A stretch of 64,000 nt of DNA from the NCBI GenBank assembly GCA_016182795.1, contig JACPFW010000018.1, positions 1 to 64,000 on the forward strand, read 5' to 3'. Shown here piece by piece: positions 19,962 through 29,187 of this stretch. The notes under the pieces are model-generated. The model worked only from the letters and a program-made list of their open reading frames with translations. It was not told the DNA's origin and ran no database searches. The position numbers were made by a program, and so were the translations under genes. The first letter of the stretch is position 1. Every line of letters begins with the position of its first letter. Origin of the DNA: Gemmatimonadota bacterium (GTDB taxonomy: Bacteria > Gemmatimonadota > Gemmatimonadetes > Gemmatimonadales > Gemmatimonadaceae).

Positions 19962-20000
19962 CAGCCTGACGACCACCGCTCCTCGTCGCGGCGCTGATTG

Positions 20001-21083
20001 CTATCGCAGGCAGTCAGCGAGCAGCGCCGCGATGGGGCGCAGGCCAGACTTGAGGCGCCATCGGCCGTCGCTCACCGAGTCGGCGGCGCCGGACGATACC
20101 CGGCACGACGGTGGCGCGCCGGCGACGACAACATCAAAGAAGTCGGCGAGTGCCGCGCTCGCCCAGCGCACGGCGTGCCGGGGGCCGATCAGTGTCACGA
20201 GGGCCGGCTCGCCGCGCGCGCCGCGCGTGTCGTCGATCAGCTCGATGCCGGGCAGCGAGGCGCCGTGCACCGTGATGCCTGAGGCGCGCCGTTCGCGATT
20301 GACCAGCGCGGATGCGCCCAGCAGATAGTCCCTCGTCGCGCCGTACATCGCGACGCGACGGGCGAGAGCGGGGAGCACGGGCGCGAACTCGGTGCGAAAG
20401 CGATCGGCGCCGACATCGGGCGAGAAGATGCCGATGGCGCGCAAGGGGCGCGCGATGAGGCGCGCGCGGATGATGGTGTCGGTGACGATCGCGTCGAGCG
20501 CGACGCGGGTGCCCATGGAGTGCGCAATCAGTACGGCGCCGGGCGCGGCGTCGTGCACCGCGCCGATGACGTGCGCCAAGGCGCCACCGCTCTTGGCTGC
20601 GGCCTCGGCGTCTTCGTGGTAGGCGGCGATCGGGGCGCGCACCGCGCGCGACCTGTCGTTGGCCGGCCACAGAAAGAGCACGAGCGGACCGGAATGGTCG
20701 CCGCGGATCTTCACCTGTACGCCTTGGTTGATGGCGGTGGCGGGGTTGGACGAATACCCGTGCACGTAGAGCAGGGTAGCCCCTTCGGCCGACGTGTCGC
20801 GCCTTGCGGCGGCCTGCAACCGGCTGCGCCACTCGCTTTCGTCGAGCGCAACCGAATCCACCCATTCGACCTGCAGCCGCGCGGTTTCCAGTCGCACGGT
20901 GCTGGAGGCGAGGACTCGCACCACATACAGGCCGTGCCACAACGAATCCGTAACCACGTTGGTGAAGCGATGCGCCGCACGATGTCGGTTGGACACGACG
21001 AACACGGTGTCGGCGATCGTGTCGGTGCGCATCGGCGGGGCCGGCACGACCGCCAGCGCGAGACCAGCGATGGCGGCGATCAT
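20001..21083 (-). CDS. Alpha/beta hydrolase, DUF900-like
   Basis: A 360-residue protein with an N-terminal signal-like segment (MIAAIAGLALAVVPAPP) and an alpha/beta-hydrolase core. LLYVHGYSSN provides the oxyanion turn and IAHSMGTRVALDA the nucleophile elbow (G/H-x-S-x-G with His-Ser-Met-Gly). This pairing is typical of DUF900 hydrolases, for which substrates are mostly unknown. Its ATG overlaps the TGA of the upstream phosphotransferase gene (ATGA), making it the third gene of a run with acyl-CoA dehydrogenase and phosphotransferase. It may act on an ester or lactone upstream of that pathway, which is inference. Confidence 0.75.
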   Translation of the reverse strand: MIAAIAGLALAVVPAPPMRTDTIADTVFVVSNRHRAAHRFTNVVTDSLWHGLYVVRVLASSTVRLETARLQVEWVDSVALDESEWRSRLQAAARRDTSAEGATLLYVHGYSSNPATAINQGVQVKIRGDHSGPLVLFLWPANDRSRAVRAPIAAYHEDAEAAAKSGGALAHVIGAVHDAAPGAVLIAHSMGTRVALDAIVTDTIIRARLIARPLRAIGIFSPDVGADRFRTEFAPVLPALARRVAMYGATRDYLLGASALVNRERRASGITVHGASLPGIELIDDTRGARGEPALVTLIGPRHAVRWASAALADFFDVVVAGAPPSCRVSSGAADSVSDGRWRLKSGLRPIAALLADCLR

Positions 21084-22162
21084 GCGAGGTGCGAGATGCG
21101 CCCGGCGCCGATCGCGCGGGCGGCGAGCGCGCCCAGGCCCGCTACGGCGGCGTCGAGACGGGCGAAGCGCGCGTCCTTGGTGTGGCCGGCCACGTAGCGC
21201 GCGAAGATCTGCTGGGCAATGACCGCAACCTTGAAGAGCCCAAACGCAAAGAGCCAGACGGGATCACCGGCGACGCGCCGAGTCGCGCCCTCCCACGCGG
21301 CCACCACCTGCTCGCGCGTCCAGTTGCCCGGCGTCGCAGTGATGCCGATGCCGAGCTGCACGAGTTCGGTCGGGTCGTCGGCCTCGATCCAGTAGCCCAG
21401 CGTAGTCGCGACGTCGAGCCGTGGGTCGCCAATGGTCGCCATCTCCCAGTCGAGCACCGCGCGCACGCGGGTAGGATCGGCCGGATCGAGCACGAGGTTG
21501 TCAAACTTGAAATCGTTGTGCACGAGCGTCGCGTCGCCGGAGGCCGGGGCGTGCGCGGCGAGCCAGCTGGCGAGCCGCTCGACGTCGGGTACGTCGCCCG
21601 TACGCGACGCCTGCCAACGCCTGATCCAGCCGCCGACCTGCCGCTCCACGTATCCGTCGGGCCGTCCGAATTCCTCCAGGCCGCGCACGCGCCAGTCGAC
21701 GGCGTGCAGTCCGGCGAGCGTCTCCACGGCCGCTGCCGACAGGGCGCGCAGCTGCGTCGCGCCAAAGGAGAAGGACTCCGGAACCTGTCCGCGCACGATC
21801 AGGCCGCGGACGCGCTCCATCACCACGAATGGCGCGCCGATAACGCCGGCATCCTCGCAGAGCGCGATCACCCGCGGCACGCGCGGGTAGGCGGGCCGGA
21901 GCGCCGCGAGGAGCCGCCCTTCGCGCAGCACATCGTGCGCAACGCCCGGCTTCACGCCAAAGGGTGGACGCCGCAGCACGAACTCCTCGCCGGCCGCGCG
22001 CACGAGGTAGGTGAGGTTGGAGAATCCACGCGGGAACTGCTCCACCTCGATGCCGTGCACGTGCCCCACCGAATCCTCCCACCACGCACGCAGGGCGTCG
22101 AGGGGGAGCTGCTCCCCATCGCGTACCGGACCGGGCGTGTCGAGGAGGGAATGGTACGGCAC
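21080..22162 (-). CDS. APH-fold phosphotransferase, ACAD10/11 N-terminal-like
   Basis: A 360-residue kinase of the aminoglycoside/choline phosphotransferase fold: FSNLTYLVRAAGEEFVLRRPP (ATP-binding lobe), a catalytic loop LVHNDFKFDNLVLD and a metal-binding VLDWEMATIGDPRLD. This subgroup matches the kinase half of eukaryotic ACAD10/ACAD11, which phosphorylates 4-hydroxyacyl substrates before an acyl-CoA dehydrogenase half completes degradation. Here the dehydrogenase is the next gene upstream. GTG at 22162 is chosen because AAGGAG (complement of 22169-22174) overlaps the dehydrogenase stop codon at suitable spacing. The longer frame to 22300 runs antisense-free but lacks support. Confidence 0.85.
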   Translation of the reverse strand: MPYHSLLDTPGPVRDGEQLPLDALRAWWEDSVGHVHGIEVEQFPRGFSNLTYLVRAAGEEFVLRRPPFGVKPGVAHDVLREGRLLAALRPAYPRVPRVIALCEDAGVIGAPFVVMERVRGLIVRGQVPESFSFGATQLRALSAAAVETLAGLHAVDWRVRGLEEFGRPDGYVERQVGGWIRRWQASRTGDVPDVERLASWLAAHAPASGDATLVHNDFKFDNLVLDPADPTRVRAVLDWEMATIGDPRLDVATTLGYWIEADDPTELVQLGIGITATPGNWTREQVVAAWEGATRRVAGDPVWLFAFGLFKVAVIAQQIFARYVAGHTKDARFARLDAAVAGLGALAARAIGAGRISHLA

Positions 22163-22172
22163 CGAATGCTCC

Positions 22173-23354
22173 TTACGCGCGCGGCGGCAGGCAACGCTCG
22201 AGAGTGTGCCGCGCGACGGCATCCTTGTGTACCTCGTCGGGTCCGTCATAGATCCGCGCGGCCCGTTCGTGCGCCCACCAGTTGGCCAGCGGCGTGGCAT
22301 CGGTCAGTCCGTAGCCGCCGTGCACCTGCAACGCGCGGTCGAGCACCTTCTGCATCACCTGCGGAACGAAGTACTTGATCATCGAGATCTCGTCGCGCGC
22401 CTGGCGCTGTCCGTCACGCTCGAGCTTGCCGACGGTGTCGCGCACGAACAGGCGCGCCGCTTCCGTCTCGGCGCGGCTCTCGGCGATCCAGTGCCGCACC
22501 ACCTGCTTGTAGGCCAGCGGCTCGCCGGGCGCCATCTCGCGCGAGAGCGCGTAGCGGCACATGAGGTCGATGGCCCGGTCGCAGATGCCGATCCAGCGCA
22601 TGCAGTGATGCACGCGCCCGGGGCCGAGGCGCTCCTGCGCGAGCATGAAGCCGGCCCCCTCGGCCCCGATCATCGCCGACACCGGTACCCGACAGTTGGT
22701 GAACGTGAGTTCGCCGTGGCTCGCATAGCCCTCGCCGACGTGACCCATCACCGGGAGATTGCGCACGAGCGCGTAACCCGGCGTGTCGGTGGGGACGATG
22801 AACATCGACGCGCGATGGTGCGGCTTGGCGGCGCCGGGCGTGGTGACGGCGAGCACCACGCAGAACGCCGCGCCATCGGCCGACGTGGCGAACCATTTAC
22901 GGCCGTTGAGGACCCACTCGCCGCCGTCGCGCACGGCGGTGGTGTCGAGCCAGACAGGGTTGGACCCGGCGCGCGCGGGTTCAGTCATGCCAAAGCATGA
23001 GCGGATCTTTCCGGCGGCGAGCGGACGCAGGTAGCGCGTGCGCTGTTCGAGTGAGCCGTGGGCAAGCAGCAGCTCCATGTTGCCCACATCCGGCGCCTGC
23101 ACGTTGCACGCGTAGTGCCCCAGCGGTGTGCGGCCGAGGACGGCGCTCACCTCGGCGAACTCGGCCAGCGGGAGCGCGAGGCCACCGAACTCGGCAGGGA
23201 GATGCGGAGCCCAGAGGCCGCGGTCTCGTGCCGCCTGCCGTGCACCTTCCACTTCGGCCTCGATGGCGGGCCATGGTTTGGCGAGCACCAGGGGCTCGAG
23301 CGGGAGCAGCACTTCGTCAACGAAGGCGGCGTAGCGTGCAAGCAGACGGGACAT
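22173..23354 (-). CDS. Acyl-CoA dehydrogenase, ACAD10/11-like
   Basis: A 393-residue flavoprotein with the standard order: helical N-terminal domain, the FAD-contacting CFGMTEPARAGSNP block in the beta-domain, and the C-terminal helices with LQVHGGYGLTDATPLANWW. The Arg-rich substrate site (WAHERAARIYDGPDEVHK) is like ACAD11-type enzymes. The ATG at 23354 is taken; an in-frame GTG at 23390 would add 12 residues and cannot be excluded. Followed directly by the phosphotransferase gene, suggesting a split version of the fused eukaryotic enzyme for hydroxy-fatty-acid breakdown. Confidence 0.88.
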   Translation of the reverse strand: MSRLLARYAAFVDEVLLPLEPLVLAKPWPAIEAEVEGARQAARDRGLWAPHLPAEFGGLALPLAEFAEVSAVLGRTPLGHYACNVQAPDVGNMELLLAHGSLEQRTRYLRPLAAGKIRSCFGMTEPARAGSNPVWLDTTAVRDGGEWVLNGRKWFATSADGAAFCVVLAVTTPGAAKPHHRASMFIVPTDTPGYALVRNLPVMGHVGEGYASHGELTFTNCRVPVSAMIGAEGAGFMLAQERLGPGRVHHCMRWIGICDRAIDLMCRYALSREMAPGEPLAYKQVVRHWIAESRAETEAARLFVRDTVGKLERDGQRQARDEISMIKYFVPQVMQKVLDRALQVHGGYGLTDATPLANWWAHERAARIYDGPDEVHKDAVARHTLERCLPPRA

Positions 23355-23490
23355 CCGTTGAAAGTACGGGTCGTTCTCGGGTGACGCCACGCGAATGCGC
23401 CGGGGCGTCGCACGGCCACCCTTTCGGCGGCGCGACGCGCGCGTTAGCTCTGACGGGGCGCAACTTCGCGCCAGTCCCCACCGAACCGCT

Positions 23491-24297
23491 ATGCCGCATT
23501 TCACAAGCAACGGCGTTTCCTTCTTCTACGAAGACACTGGGGGACCAGACCCCGCCATTGTCTTCAGTCACGGATTGCTGATGTCGTCGCGCATGTTCGC
23601 GCATCAGCTTGCGTCGCTGCGCGGGCGGTTTCGCTGTATCGCGTATGACCACCGAGGCCAGGGACGGAGCAGCGATCCGGGCGGACGCTCACACGACATG
23701 GACACCTGCTATCGCGATGCCGTTGCGGTCATCGAAGGGCTCGACGCGAGGCCGTGCCACTTTGTCGGGCTGTCGATGGGCGGGTTCGTGGGCATGCGCC
23801 TGGCCATTCACCGGCCGGACCTGCTGTACTCGCTCACCCTGCTCGAGACGTCGGCGGAGCCCGAACCCGCGGAGAACGTGCCGAAGTATCGCCTGCTCGC
23901 GCGAGTGGCGCAGACGCTGGGCACGCGATGGGTGGCGGATCGCGTGATGCCGATCCTGTTCGGCCGGACGTTCATGACCGACCCGGAGCGCGCGGACGAA
24001 CGCGCCGCGTGGCGCCGCGAGATCGCCTCGCGACCGCGCTCGATTGTGCGCGCGGTGCGCGGCGTGATTGAGCGCGAGGGGGTGCTCGACGCGATCAGCG
24101 CGATTCGCGTGCCGACGCTGGTGGTGGTCGGCGACGAGGACGTGGCCACGCCACCGCCCAAGGCGCGCAGAATCCACGAGCAGGTTGCCGGTTCCCGGTT
24201 GGCACGAATCCCGGCGGCGGGCCACTCCAGCACGATCGAGCAGCCGGAGGCGCTCACGCAGGTGCTGTCAGACTTCTTCGCGTCGCTGCCGCAGTAG
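23491..24297 (+). CDS. Alpha/beta hydrolase
   Basis: A 268-residue soluble hydrolase. Visible parts: oxyanion turn VFSHGLLMSS, nucleophile elbow GLSMGGFVG, acid VVGDEDVATPP and His in AAGHSSTIEQP. The architecture is like 3-oxoadipate enol-lactonase or other small ester and lactone hydrolases; substrate unknown. Start at 23491 (MPHFTSNGVSF) matches the family N-terminus; the longer frame from 23395 overlaps the divergent dehydrogenase. Its last 30 bases overlap the 3' end of the convergent membrane-protein gene. Confidence 0.85.
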   Translation: MPHFTSNGVSFFYEDTGGPDPAIVFSHGLLMSSRMFAHQLASLRGRFRCIAYDHRGQGRSSDPGGRSHDMDTCYRDAVAVIEGLDARPCHFVGLSMGGFVGMRLAIHRPDLLYSLTLLETSAEPEPAENVPKYRLLARVAQTLGTRWVADRVMPILFGRTFMTDPERADERAAWRREIASRPRSIVRAVRGVIEREGVLDAISAIRVPTLVVVGDEDVATPPPKARRIHEQVAGSRLARIPAAGHSSTIEQPEALTQVLSDFFASLPQ

Positions 24298-25155
24298 CAC
24301 GCGGGCGTCCCACAGCGCGCGCTCAACCGACCGCAGACGGTCGTGGTACGCGCGTGCATGGCGCAGCAGCACGGTGACCCGATGCGAGCCAAGGCCGCCG
24401 AGCACCACCAGCGCGATGGTGAGCATCAGCCAGAAGACCAGCGGATCAACCCCGGCGCCACCGCCCCACTGGCGTCCGCCGAGGAAGTCGCTGAGGTACT
24501 GTGGGCCGGACAGTGTCACGGCGAAGGCGATGACAAGGGCGATCGCGCCGGTGATGCCTGCGTGCGCGTAGGCGAGGGCGCGCATGGCCCGTTCCTCGGA
24601 CAACTGGCCGCCGAGCGCCTCGGCGGCGTCGGCCAGTTCGGCGCCGTCCATTGTCTCGAGCGCCGGCCGGTTGAACGGCGACGGGTGCGCAATGCGCCAG
24701 GCCCACGATGACTTTCGCCTCCGGCGGCGGAGCCGACGCCCTCCGCTTCCCGCTTCATCCAGCTGCGACAGGCGGGCGAGCACTTCCTGCTTTCGCGTGC
24801 GCGCGATGCGCACCCGCTCCCGCTGTCGATCGTATCGGCGCGCGAAGTAGCCGCCCAGCGTCATCGCCGCGGCCGTCAGGATGAGCAGCGAGGTCATCTG
24901 CGCGAAGCGCGACTGCTGGCTGCCGAGCCAGTCCGACGGCGAGAGTACGAAGACAGCGACCCCGACGAACACGAGCAGGGTGAACAGCAGAAAACCGAGG
25001 AACATCCAGCCGCGACGCGTGCGGTAGTTGATGCGTCCCATCAGGCGGCGGTATTCGACCCGCAGCGCCTCGACCTCTCGCTCGCGAAGCGAAGCGTCGT
25101 CGAGATCAGGTGCGTTCAGGAACGGGGCGGCGATGCTCGAGCGGCTTGGTCTCAC
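24268..25155 (-). CDS. Four-helix membrane protein of unknown function
   Basis: A 295-residue protein I do not recognise. It has two N-terminal helices (about 48-72 and 85-103), a basic Arg-rich linker (125-150, with a run of eight Arg/Lys), and two C-terminal helices (about 198-217 and 243-262). Both termini carry charged helices that look cytoplasmic. It begins 16 bases after the end of the acyltransferase gene on the same strand and may be co-transcribed with it. The overlap with the convergent hydrolase gene is only 30 bases. Confidence 0.7.
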   Translation of the reverse strand: MRPSRSSIAAPFLNAPDLDDASLREREVEALRVEYRRLMGRINYRTRRGWMFLGFLLFTLLVFVGVAVFVLSPSDWLGSQQSRFAQMTSLLILTAAAMTLGGYFARRYDRQRERVRIARTRKQEVLARLSQLDEAGSGGRRLRRRRRKSSWAWRIAHPSPFNRPALETMDGAELADAAEALGGQLSEERAMRALAYAHAGITGAIALVIAFAVTLSGPQYLSDFLGGRQWGGGAGVDPLVFWLMLTIALVVLGGLGSHRVTVLLRHARAYHDRLRSVERALWDARVLLRQRREEV

Positions 25156-25171
25156 GGGGGTCCTTGCTGGA

Positions 25172-25771
25172 CTATTCGACGTACCACGCGGGGCGGTAGG
25201 CCTGGCTCGCCCTGAAGAAGGAACGCAGATGCGCGATATCCCGTTCAGGATCGCCCGTCATCTCTTGTGGCGCGTGAATAATGTAGCGCTTTCGAGGGAA
25301 GTCGAATGCCACCGGTACGATTGGGACCTTGGCGCCAACCGCCACCCAGTAGAACCCGGTGCGCCACCGCTCGATCACCTTGCGCGTGCCTTCGGGTGAA
25401 ATGGCGAGGATCATCTGATCGCGGGCCTTAAAGAGGGCGATCGTCTGGTCCACCACGTTGTTCTTGGAGAAGCGGTCCACCGGCACGCCGCCGAGCCAGC
25501 GGAAGATGAACCCGAACGGCGGCTTGAACAGCGTGTCCTTGCCAAGGAACGTGCCGCGGATTCCGAGCGCGAACATCGCCATCACCCCGACCGGGAAGTC
25601 CCAGTTGGAGGTATGCGGCGCGACGATGAGAACGAACTTGCGGAGGTTGGGGAGCTGGCCTTCGAATCGCCACCCGGTGAGGAGCATCAGGAACGCGGAG
25701 ACGGCCTTGGTGAGGACGTTCCCGCGACGATGGATCTGGTCGCCCACGGGGGCGATGAGGGTGGTCTCCAT
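25172..25771 (-). CDS. Lysophospholipid (1-acylglycerol-3-phosphate-type) acyltransferase
   Basis: A 199-residue PlsC-fold enzyme. The HX4D motif is at His53-Asp58 (HTSNWD) and the EGTR motif at 127-130 (SPEGTRK). Between them lies a conserved GKDTLFKPPFGFIFRWLGG block. Such enzymes transfer an acyl chain to a lyso-lipid at the inner membrane face. The protein is short and lacks an obvious N-terminal helix, resembling the compact glycerol acyltransferase subgroup. The acceptor could be other than lysophosphatidate. It is upstream of the four-helix membrane protein on the same strand. Confidence 0.88.
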   Translation of the reverse strand: METTLIAPVGDQIHRRGNVLTKAVSAFLMLLTGWRFEGQLPNLRKFVLIVAPHTSNWDFPVGVMAMFALGIRGTFLGKDTLFKPPFGFIFRWLGGVPVDRFSKNNVVDQTIALFKARDQMILAISPEGTRKVIERWRTGFYWVAVGAKVPIVPVAFDFPRKRYIIHAPQEMTGDPERDIAHLRSFFRASQAYRPAWYVE

Positions 25772-25861
25772 AGGGCGGGGAAGCTAACGGGGTGGGGGCC
25801 GGGGGCAAGCGGGCACACGGACAGGTGCCATATTTCTGAACACCCCGTCACTGGAGATAGT

Positions 25862-26899
25862 GTGCGTCACCACCTTGTTGTCGGCGCGCTCCTGCCCCTG
25901 GCCCTGTTCGCGCGCTCGACTGTCGCGCAATCTGACACGTCGCTCGTTGCCGCCGGCGCGAAGCTCGAACGGGTCTTTTGCTGCGGGGTCTTTCTCGAAG
26001 GTCCCGCCGCGGCGCCAGACGGCTCGATCTACTTCACCGACATCACGGCGACGTACAACTACGTCGGCCGCCCGCTCGAGCAGCAGGGCGGGGTGATCCG
26101 CCGGTACGATCCGAAGACGGGCGTCACGACGGTGTACCAGTCGCCGAGCGCGATGGCCACCGGCCTCGAGTTCGCGCCCAACGGCCAGATGTACATCACG
26201 CACGCCGCGCACCTCGGCACGCGGATGGTCACGCGCATCGACCTGAAGACCGGGCTCGGATACATCGCCGCGCATCGCTACAACGGCCGGCCGTACAATT
26301 CACCCAACGATCTCGCCGCCGACCATCAGGGGCGCATCTTCTTCTCCGATCCGCGCTACATCGGCGATGAACCCATCGATCAGCCGGTGCTTGGCGTCTA
26401 TCGCATCGACACCGACGGCTCGCAGCACCTCATCACCGCCGACCTCGGCAAGCCCAACGGTGTGGCGCTCTCGCCCGACCAGAAGACGCTGTATGTGTCG
26501 AGCGTGGGCAAGGCGGAGACGGACCGCCTGCCGCAGCCGGTGCCGACCCGGAGTTCGCTCGAGGCGATTGCAGCGTACGACCTCGACGTTGACGGGAACG
26601 TGAAGTTCCGGAAGCTCGTCGTGGACTACCTGGCCACGCCGAGTCGCCCGGAGACGAACGGGCCGGATGGCATCGACACCGATGTGTTTGGCAACATTTG
26701 GGGGACCCAGCTCGCCTGGAAGGCGGTGGTGGCCTACAGCCCCGACGGCCGCGAGCTGGGGCGCATCCCGGTGGAGGAAGGGGCCACCAACCTGGAGTTC
26801 GGTCGCGGGGCGGAAGCGGACGTTCTGTACATCACCGGCAAGACAGGGCTCTACAAGGTGAAGGTCAAGTCGCGGGGCTGGCACGCCGGACAACGCTGA
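25862..26899 (+). CDS. Secreted SMP-30/gluconolactonase-like beta-propeller
   Basis: A 345-residue secreted protein. GTG at 25862 is the start: GGAG lies five bases upstream and the product opens with a signal peptide (RHHLVVGALLPLALFA ... STVAQ). The body is a six-bladed propeller of the SMP-30/Gluconolaconase/LRE class, with FLEGPAAAPDGSIYFTD, NSPNDLAADHQGRIFFSD and ADLGKPNGVALSPD repeats that supply calcium ligands. Lactonase activity is plausible, but the substrate is unknown. The M28 peptidase gene follows 33 bases later on the same strand. Confidence 0.85.
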   Translation: MRHHLVVGALLPLALFARSTVAQSDTSLVAAGAKLERVFCCGVFLEGPAAAPDGSIYFTDITATYNYVGRPLEQQGGVIRRYDPKTGVTTVYQSPSAMATGLEFAPNGQMYITHAAHLGTRMVTRIDLKTGLGYIAAHRYNGRPYNSPNDLAADHQGRIFFSDPRYIGDEPIDQPVLGVYRIDTDGSQHLITADLGKPNGVALSPDQKTLYVSSVGKAETDRLPQPVPTRSSLEAIAAYDLDVDGNVKFRKLVVDYLATPSRPETNGPDGIDTDVFGNIWGTQLAWKAVVAYSPDGRELGRIPVEEGATNLEFGRGAEADVLYITGKTGLYKVKVKSRGWHAGQR

Positions 26900-26932
26900 T
26901 AGATTGCGACTCTCTCCCTGACCGAGCTCCCC

Positions 26933-27979
26933 ATGCCTCCCAAGTTCGCCGGCCTTGCTCTCGGCGTACTGCTGCCGATCGCCGCCGCGGCGCAGCGTCC
27001 CACCAACGCCGCCGATGTGCGGCGCATCCTGTTCACGCTGGCCGATGACTCAATGGGCGGCCGGATGACCGGCTCGCCGGGCGAGGCGAAGGCGGCGCGG
27101 TTCATCGCCGCCGAGATGCAGCGCATCGGTCTCAAGCCGCTTGGCGACAGCGGGTACTTCCAGCGGGTCCCGATTGCGGCGGTGCCGCTGACGCAGCCCT
27201 CGCGCGGCGGTCGCACGGAGCGGCTTGCGCTGCTCAAGTCCTTTGCCGATCGCGGCACCTTTGCCGTTGAGCGGCGGCGGCCATCGGTGAACGTCGTCGG
27301 CGTGCTTGAGGGACGCGACCCGGTGCTCAAGGACGAGATCGTCCTCGTGGACGCGCACTTCGACCACATCGGCGTCGGTCGCGCCATCAACGGCGACTCG
27401 ATCTACAACGGCGCCGATGACGATGCGTCGGGCGTGACGGCGGTGCTGGAGATCGCGCGGCAGTTCGCCGGCGGGCCGGCGCCCAAGCGCTCCGTGCTCT
27501 TCGTCACCACCACGGGCGAGGAAGCTGGCCTTCTCGGCACGCGTTGGTTCATTGACCACCCGCCGATGCCGCTCACGCAGTTCGTCGCCAATCTCGAGAT
27601 CGAGATGATTGGCCGCCCCGACTCGCTGGCCGGAGGGGTAGGCAAGGCGTGGCTAACCGGCTACGAACGGTCAACGATGGGCGAGCAGTTGGCGAAGGCG
27701 GGCATTCCAATCGTGGCTGACCGGCGACCCGAACAGCGGTTCTTCGAACGCAGCGACAACATTGCGTTCGCGCGGCGTGGGGTCGTGGCGCATACGCTGT
27801 CGACGTACAATCTGCATGCCGACTATCACCAGCCGAGTGACGATGCGGCGCACGTCGACCTTGAGCACATGGCCGCGGTGATCAACGCAGGAGCGCGCGC
27901 CGTGCGCGGGCTGGCGGACGGGCCGAAGCCGGAGTGGAAGCCGGGCGGCCAGCCGGGCGCGCCGGCGCCGCGGCCGTAG
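26933..27979 (+). CDS. Secreted M28-family zinc aminopeptidase
   Basis: A 348-residue peptidase with signal peptide to about residue 21 (PIAAAAQ). The co-catalytic zinc ligands of family M28 are visible: His142 in DAHFDHIG, Asp in NGADDDASG (161-167), the Glu pair in TTGEEAGLLG (196-197), an acid in LEIEMIGRPD and His in DYHQPSDD. This is the single-domain exopeptidase form. The C-terminus is Pro/Gly-rich (KPGGQPGAPAPRP). It probably belongs to one transcript with the preceding propeller gene, and ends two bases from the convergent MFS gene. Confidence 0.92.
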   Translation: MPPKFAGLALGVLLPIAAAAQRPTNAADVRRILFTLADDSMGGRMTGSPGEAKAARFIAAEMQRIGLKPLGDSGYFQRVPIAAVPLTQPSRGGRTERLALLKSFADRGTFAVERRRPSVNVVGVLEGRDPVLKDEIVLVDAHFDHIGVGRAINGDSIYNGADDDASGVTAVLEIARQFAGGPAPKRSVLFVTTTGEEAGLLGTRWFIDHPPMPLTQFVANLEIEMIGRPDSLAGGVGKAWLTGYERSTMGEQLAKAGIPIVADRRPEQRFFERSDNIAFARRGVVAHTLSTYNLHADYHQPSDDAAHVDLEHMAAVINAGARAVRGLADGPKPEWKPGGQPGAPAPRP

Positions 27980-27981
27980 CG

Positions 27982-29187
27982 TCAGCGCTCGGCGGCCCAC
28001 GCTCTGGCGACCGGCGCCAGGACAAGCGCGGCCAGCGCCCCGACGACGATCACCAGCGCGCCGACGCCCATGAAGATGGCGTCGTAGCTTGGCACGCCTG
28101 ATGCACGCCGCGTCACCTCCACCGCGATGCCGCCGACGATGGGCCCGGTGAGGAAGCCAAAGCTTCCCGCCACCTGAAACGCACCGAACAGCCCCTCGCC
28201 GGCGCCGCGGCGCGCGAACTCGGAGACGAGCAGCAGGTTGGGGGCGAACATCAGTGCGCTGGTGAACCCCGAGACCACCATCGAGACCGGCAGCAGCGCA
28301 TGCGGCACCGTGCCGTACGTCGCATAGACGACGCCAAAGGCGAGCGTGCCCGAGACGATCGGCCAGTACCAGCCAATCTTGTCGGCCAGTCGCCCTACGG
28401 GCCAGCAAAGCGCGGCGAACGGCAGCATGAAGAGCGCCATCAGCACGCCGCGTTCCGACGGTGAGACCCTGGCCACTTCGCCGAGGTAGAGCGTGAACGT
28501 GGAGACGAAGACGCCGATGGTGAAGCGGTCGAGGAAGCCGAACGCCAGCGGCATCCAGGTGGCGAGCGACCCGCGCTTCCACTCGTAGCGGTGCCGGGTC
28601 ATCACCGGCTCGTCACCCGGGAGCGGTGGAATGGCCAGCGACGCGATGGCCGCCACGGTCAGCAGCGCCGCGCCGCTGAGGTACACGGCCGACGCCCCGC
28701 GCTCCACGAGCCATCCGCCGAGCGGTGAGCCAATGGCGACGCCGGTCATCAACGACGTGGCGACGAGGCCCAGCGTTGCCCCGCGCTTCTCGCCCGCCAA
28801 CCGGTTGGCGGCCACCATGAGCAGCGTGACGGCCGGCAGGTGCGCCACGCCGTCGAGCGCGCGCCACGCCAGGAGCACTGGCACCGAGCCGGCGGCGTTC
28901 ATGCCGAGGAATGCCACGGCGTCGATGAGCAACGATCCGACGAGCCAGGCGCGAAGGTTGGGGCGCCGTCGAAAGAGCACCATCACGATTGGCACGCTCA
29001 CGATGCCGGTCGCCATGTTGACCGCGGTGAACGCGTGCGCGTCGGCGCGGGTGCCGCCGAGATGCACGAGTATCAGCTCGTTCAGGCCGGCCACGACCAG
29101 CGTCAACGGGACGAGCGTGAGGAACGTGGCCAACGCGATGGCCCGGCGCGCGGCGCGCGTCGGTGCCGCGATGTCTGCGGCGCTCAC
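27982..29187 (-). CDS. Major facilitator superfamily transporter
   Basis: A 401-residue protein with about twelve hydrophobic helices in two six-helix halves, separated by a loop near residues 195-215. The MFS loop-2 signature is in degenerate form (FRRRPNLRAWLVGSL). Secondary transport of a small molecule, probably export, is likely; substrate unknown. The start is GTG at 29187, overlapping the TGA of the upstream GspF-like gene (GTGA). Alternative substrate assignments such as sugar or drug efflux cannot be separated from sequence. Confidence 0.85.
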   Translation of the reverse strand: MSAADIAAPTRAARRAIALATFLTLVPLTLVVAGLNELILVHLGGTRADAHAFTAVNMATGIVSVPIVMVLFRRRPNLRAWLVGSLLIDAVAFLGMNAAGSVPVLLAWRALDGVAHLPAVTLLMVAANRLAGEKRGATLGLVATSLMTGVAIGSPLGGWLVERGASAVYLSGAALLTVAAIASLAIPPLPGDEPVMTRHRYEWKRGSLATWMPLAFGFLDRFTIGVFVSTFTLYLGEVARVSPSERGVLMALFMLPFAALCWPVGRLADKIGWYWPIVSGTLAFGVVYATYGTVPHALLPVSMVVSGFTSALMFAPNLLLVSEFARRGAGEGLFGAFQVAGSFGFLTGPIVGGIAVEVTRRASGVPSYDAIFMGVGALVIVVGALAALVLAPVARAWAAER

